From DATGFK01 sp040007395 (GTDB taxonomy: Bacteria; Chloroflexota; Anaerolineae; Aggregatilineales; UBA2796): DNA of 58,692 bases. The notes under the pieces were generated by a model that was not told the origin of the DNA, searched no databases, and was given only the letters and a program-made list of their open reading frames with translations. The stretch lies in NCBI GenBank assembly GCA_040007395.1, contig JBDTVG010000042.1, positions 1 to 58,692 on the forward strand. Direction: 5' to 3'. This document shows positions 57,708 to 58,692 of the stretch, one piece after another. How positions within the stretch are numbered: position 1 is the stretch's first letter; each line of letters starts with the position of its first letter. The position numbers were made by a program, and so were the translations under genes.

Positions 57708-58673
57708 ATGCCAAGCAAGATAGTTACGTATAATATTCGGCAAGCTCAGGCTTCTGACCTTGCCGCTATGCAGGATATTGCCGCCCGCACTTGGGGCGGC
57801 GATGACTATTTGCCACAAGTGCTAGACAGATGGATTGATGATCCTACGGGCAAGCTGTTCGCCGCCGTCGATAAAGACATACAAATCCGGGGCATGGCGC
57901 GGATCGTGCAGTTGGGTGAGGATGAGTGGTGGCTTGAAGGTGTCCGCGTTGATCCTGATGATTATGTTCAGGGGATCGGGCTAGTGCTGCTGCTCTACTG
58001 TATACGCGAAGCTGACAAGCTAGGCAGCGGCGTACTGCGGATGGCGACGGTAACTAACAATATCGCTATTCAGGACATCGCTGCTAAAAATGACTTTACG
58101 CCAGTGGGCAGCTATGCGTTGTATCGCACCGACAGCGCCAATCCGCAGAAAGCCAATGAGTTCCGCCAGTTAACGCCGAATGATATTCCAGCAATACGGG
58201 CGTTCCTCGATCAGTCGCCGTATTACGAGTGGGCTGCCCACAGCATGGAAAACGCCTACCAATGGCGGTTGATCACCGATGCACGGCTGTACACGCTCAC
58301 CGCTGATTCCCTGATCTATGGTTGGTTCCCGCACACCGATAAATTGGAAGGGATCGTTATCTTTAATCCGCTGCCAAACCCAGCGCATGGACGTGTGCCG
58401 ATTCTGAGCATTGCCTATTTGGATGCAACAGTCGGTAATCTGGCTTCATTGGCGTTGGCGGTACGCGGCTTGCTGGCTGAACAAGGCCATCGCAGAGCGC
58501 GATTATGCTTCGTTGCCCGTCCTGAACGGCTTGTCGCGATGGAACAAGCGGGCTGGCGTTGGCTCAAGCACATCCAGCTCGATCTGTTCAGCCGCCCTAT
58601 TCAGCGGACAACGCAGGCATTGTCCCTACAAAATACCGTGGCTCATGTTAAGGCAAAGTGCAAAAGGGGGTAA
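57708..58673 (+). CDS. GNAT-family N-acetyltransferase
   Basis: The 321-residue protein opens with YNIRQAQASDLAAMQDIAAR and has a GNAT acetyl-CoA motif region LEGVRVDPDDYVQGIGLVLL (motif A; Q/GxGxG-like QGIGL) followed by ATVTNNIAIQDIAAKNDFTP (motif B). The second half (about 160-321) looks like a further, degenerate GNAT or unrelated domain. Its substrate is unknown. AGAAGG precedes ATG 57708, 26 bp after pnp, so the gene may be read through from it. The final 19 bases of the window after it hold nothing assignable. Confidence 0.82.
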   Translation: MPSKIVTYNIRQAQASDLAAMQDIAARTWGGDDYLPQVLDRWIDDPTGKLFAAVDKDIQIRGMARIVQLGEDEWWLEGVRVDPDDYVQGIGLVLLLYCIREADKLGSGVLRMATVTNNIAIQDIAAKNDFTPVGSYALYRTDSANPQKANEFRQLTPNDIPAIRAFLDQSPYYEWAAHSMENAYQWRLITDARLYTLTADSLIYGWFPHTDKLEGIVIFNPLPNPAHGRVPILSIAYLDATVGNLASLALAVRGLLAEQGHRRARLCFVARPERLVAMEQAGWRWLKHIQLDLFSRPIQRTTQALSLQNTVAHVKAKCKRG

Positions 58674-58692
58674 ACTGAAGGTAGCGTGAAGG

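Overview
The window looks like a chromosomal segment of an uncultured or little-studied Chloroflexota bacterium (Anaerolineae-like; this is inferred from protein flavour, not from a marker gene). The signs are a monoderm-style class A PBP with a PBP1C-type tail, an actinobacterial/Chloroflexi-type inositol-phosphate synthase, an ArsA ATPase with an HSP20-like tail, an RqcH/NFACT protein, and many STAND/TPR, LRR, pentapeptide and HEAT repeat proteins. Intergenic GC-rich inverted repeats recur through the window. Only one RNA gene is visible, tRNA-Leu(UAG). There is no rRNA, CRISPR array or intact transposon.

Layout. 1-6440 (all minus) is an accessory block: a 1571-residue STAND-type NTPase with a very long TPR array, translationally coupled to a small unknown gene, then an AT-richer unknown gene and a short antitoxin-like gene. 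6562-13801 is a sugar operon: a LacI repressor behind a perfect 20-bp operator, a solute-binding protein, two permeases, a GH4 glycosidase and a BadF-type sugar kinase. No ATPase subunit is present, so a shared one is implied. 13787-24448 holds a DUF4173-like membrane protein, an orphan antitoxin, RqcH, PBP1C, a coiled-coil protein built on 54-bp tandem repeats, a DJ-1/PfpI protein and a membrane protein. 24562-26849 is a well-bounded transcription unit for an EF-G-like GTPase. 27732-31315 holds an Lrp/LysE exporter pair, a HAD hydrolase coupled to a degenerate shikimate-kinase-like protein, and a nitrilase-family amidase. 31745-37790 holds Ino1, PEP carboxylase, a TolB-like propeller and UppP. 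39058-42801 is the conserved tig-clpP-clpX cluster, with an unusual His-rich insert in trigger factor, followed by tRNA-Leu. 43107-49319 holds a VOC protein behind a large dyad, an SGNH hydrolase, and an arsA-ubiB-unknown operon. 49480-53054 is a decayed patch: a PurN fragment, a pentapeptide protein that has lost its TIR domain, an LRR protein, an internally deleted transposase and intergenic repeats. 53055-58673 is core again: pfkA, a HEAT protein, rpsO, pnp with an RGG tail and a structured leader, and a GNAT protein.

The points I would look at first are the His-rich trigger factor, the EF-G-like protein with an altered G4 motif, the pseudo-shikimate kinase, the STAND-TPR pair, the PurN/TIR deletion scar, and several precise regulatory dyads (LacI, VOC and Lrp promoters; pnp leader). 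No database search was possible, so family assignments rest on recognised motifs.
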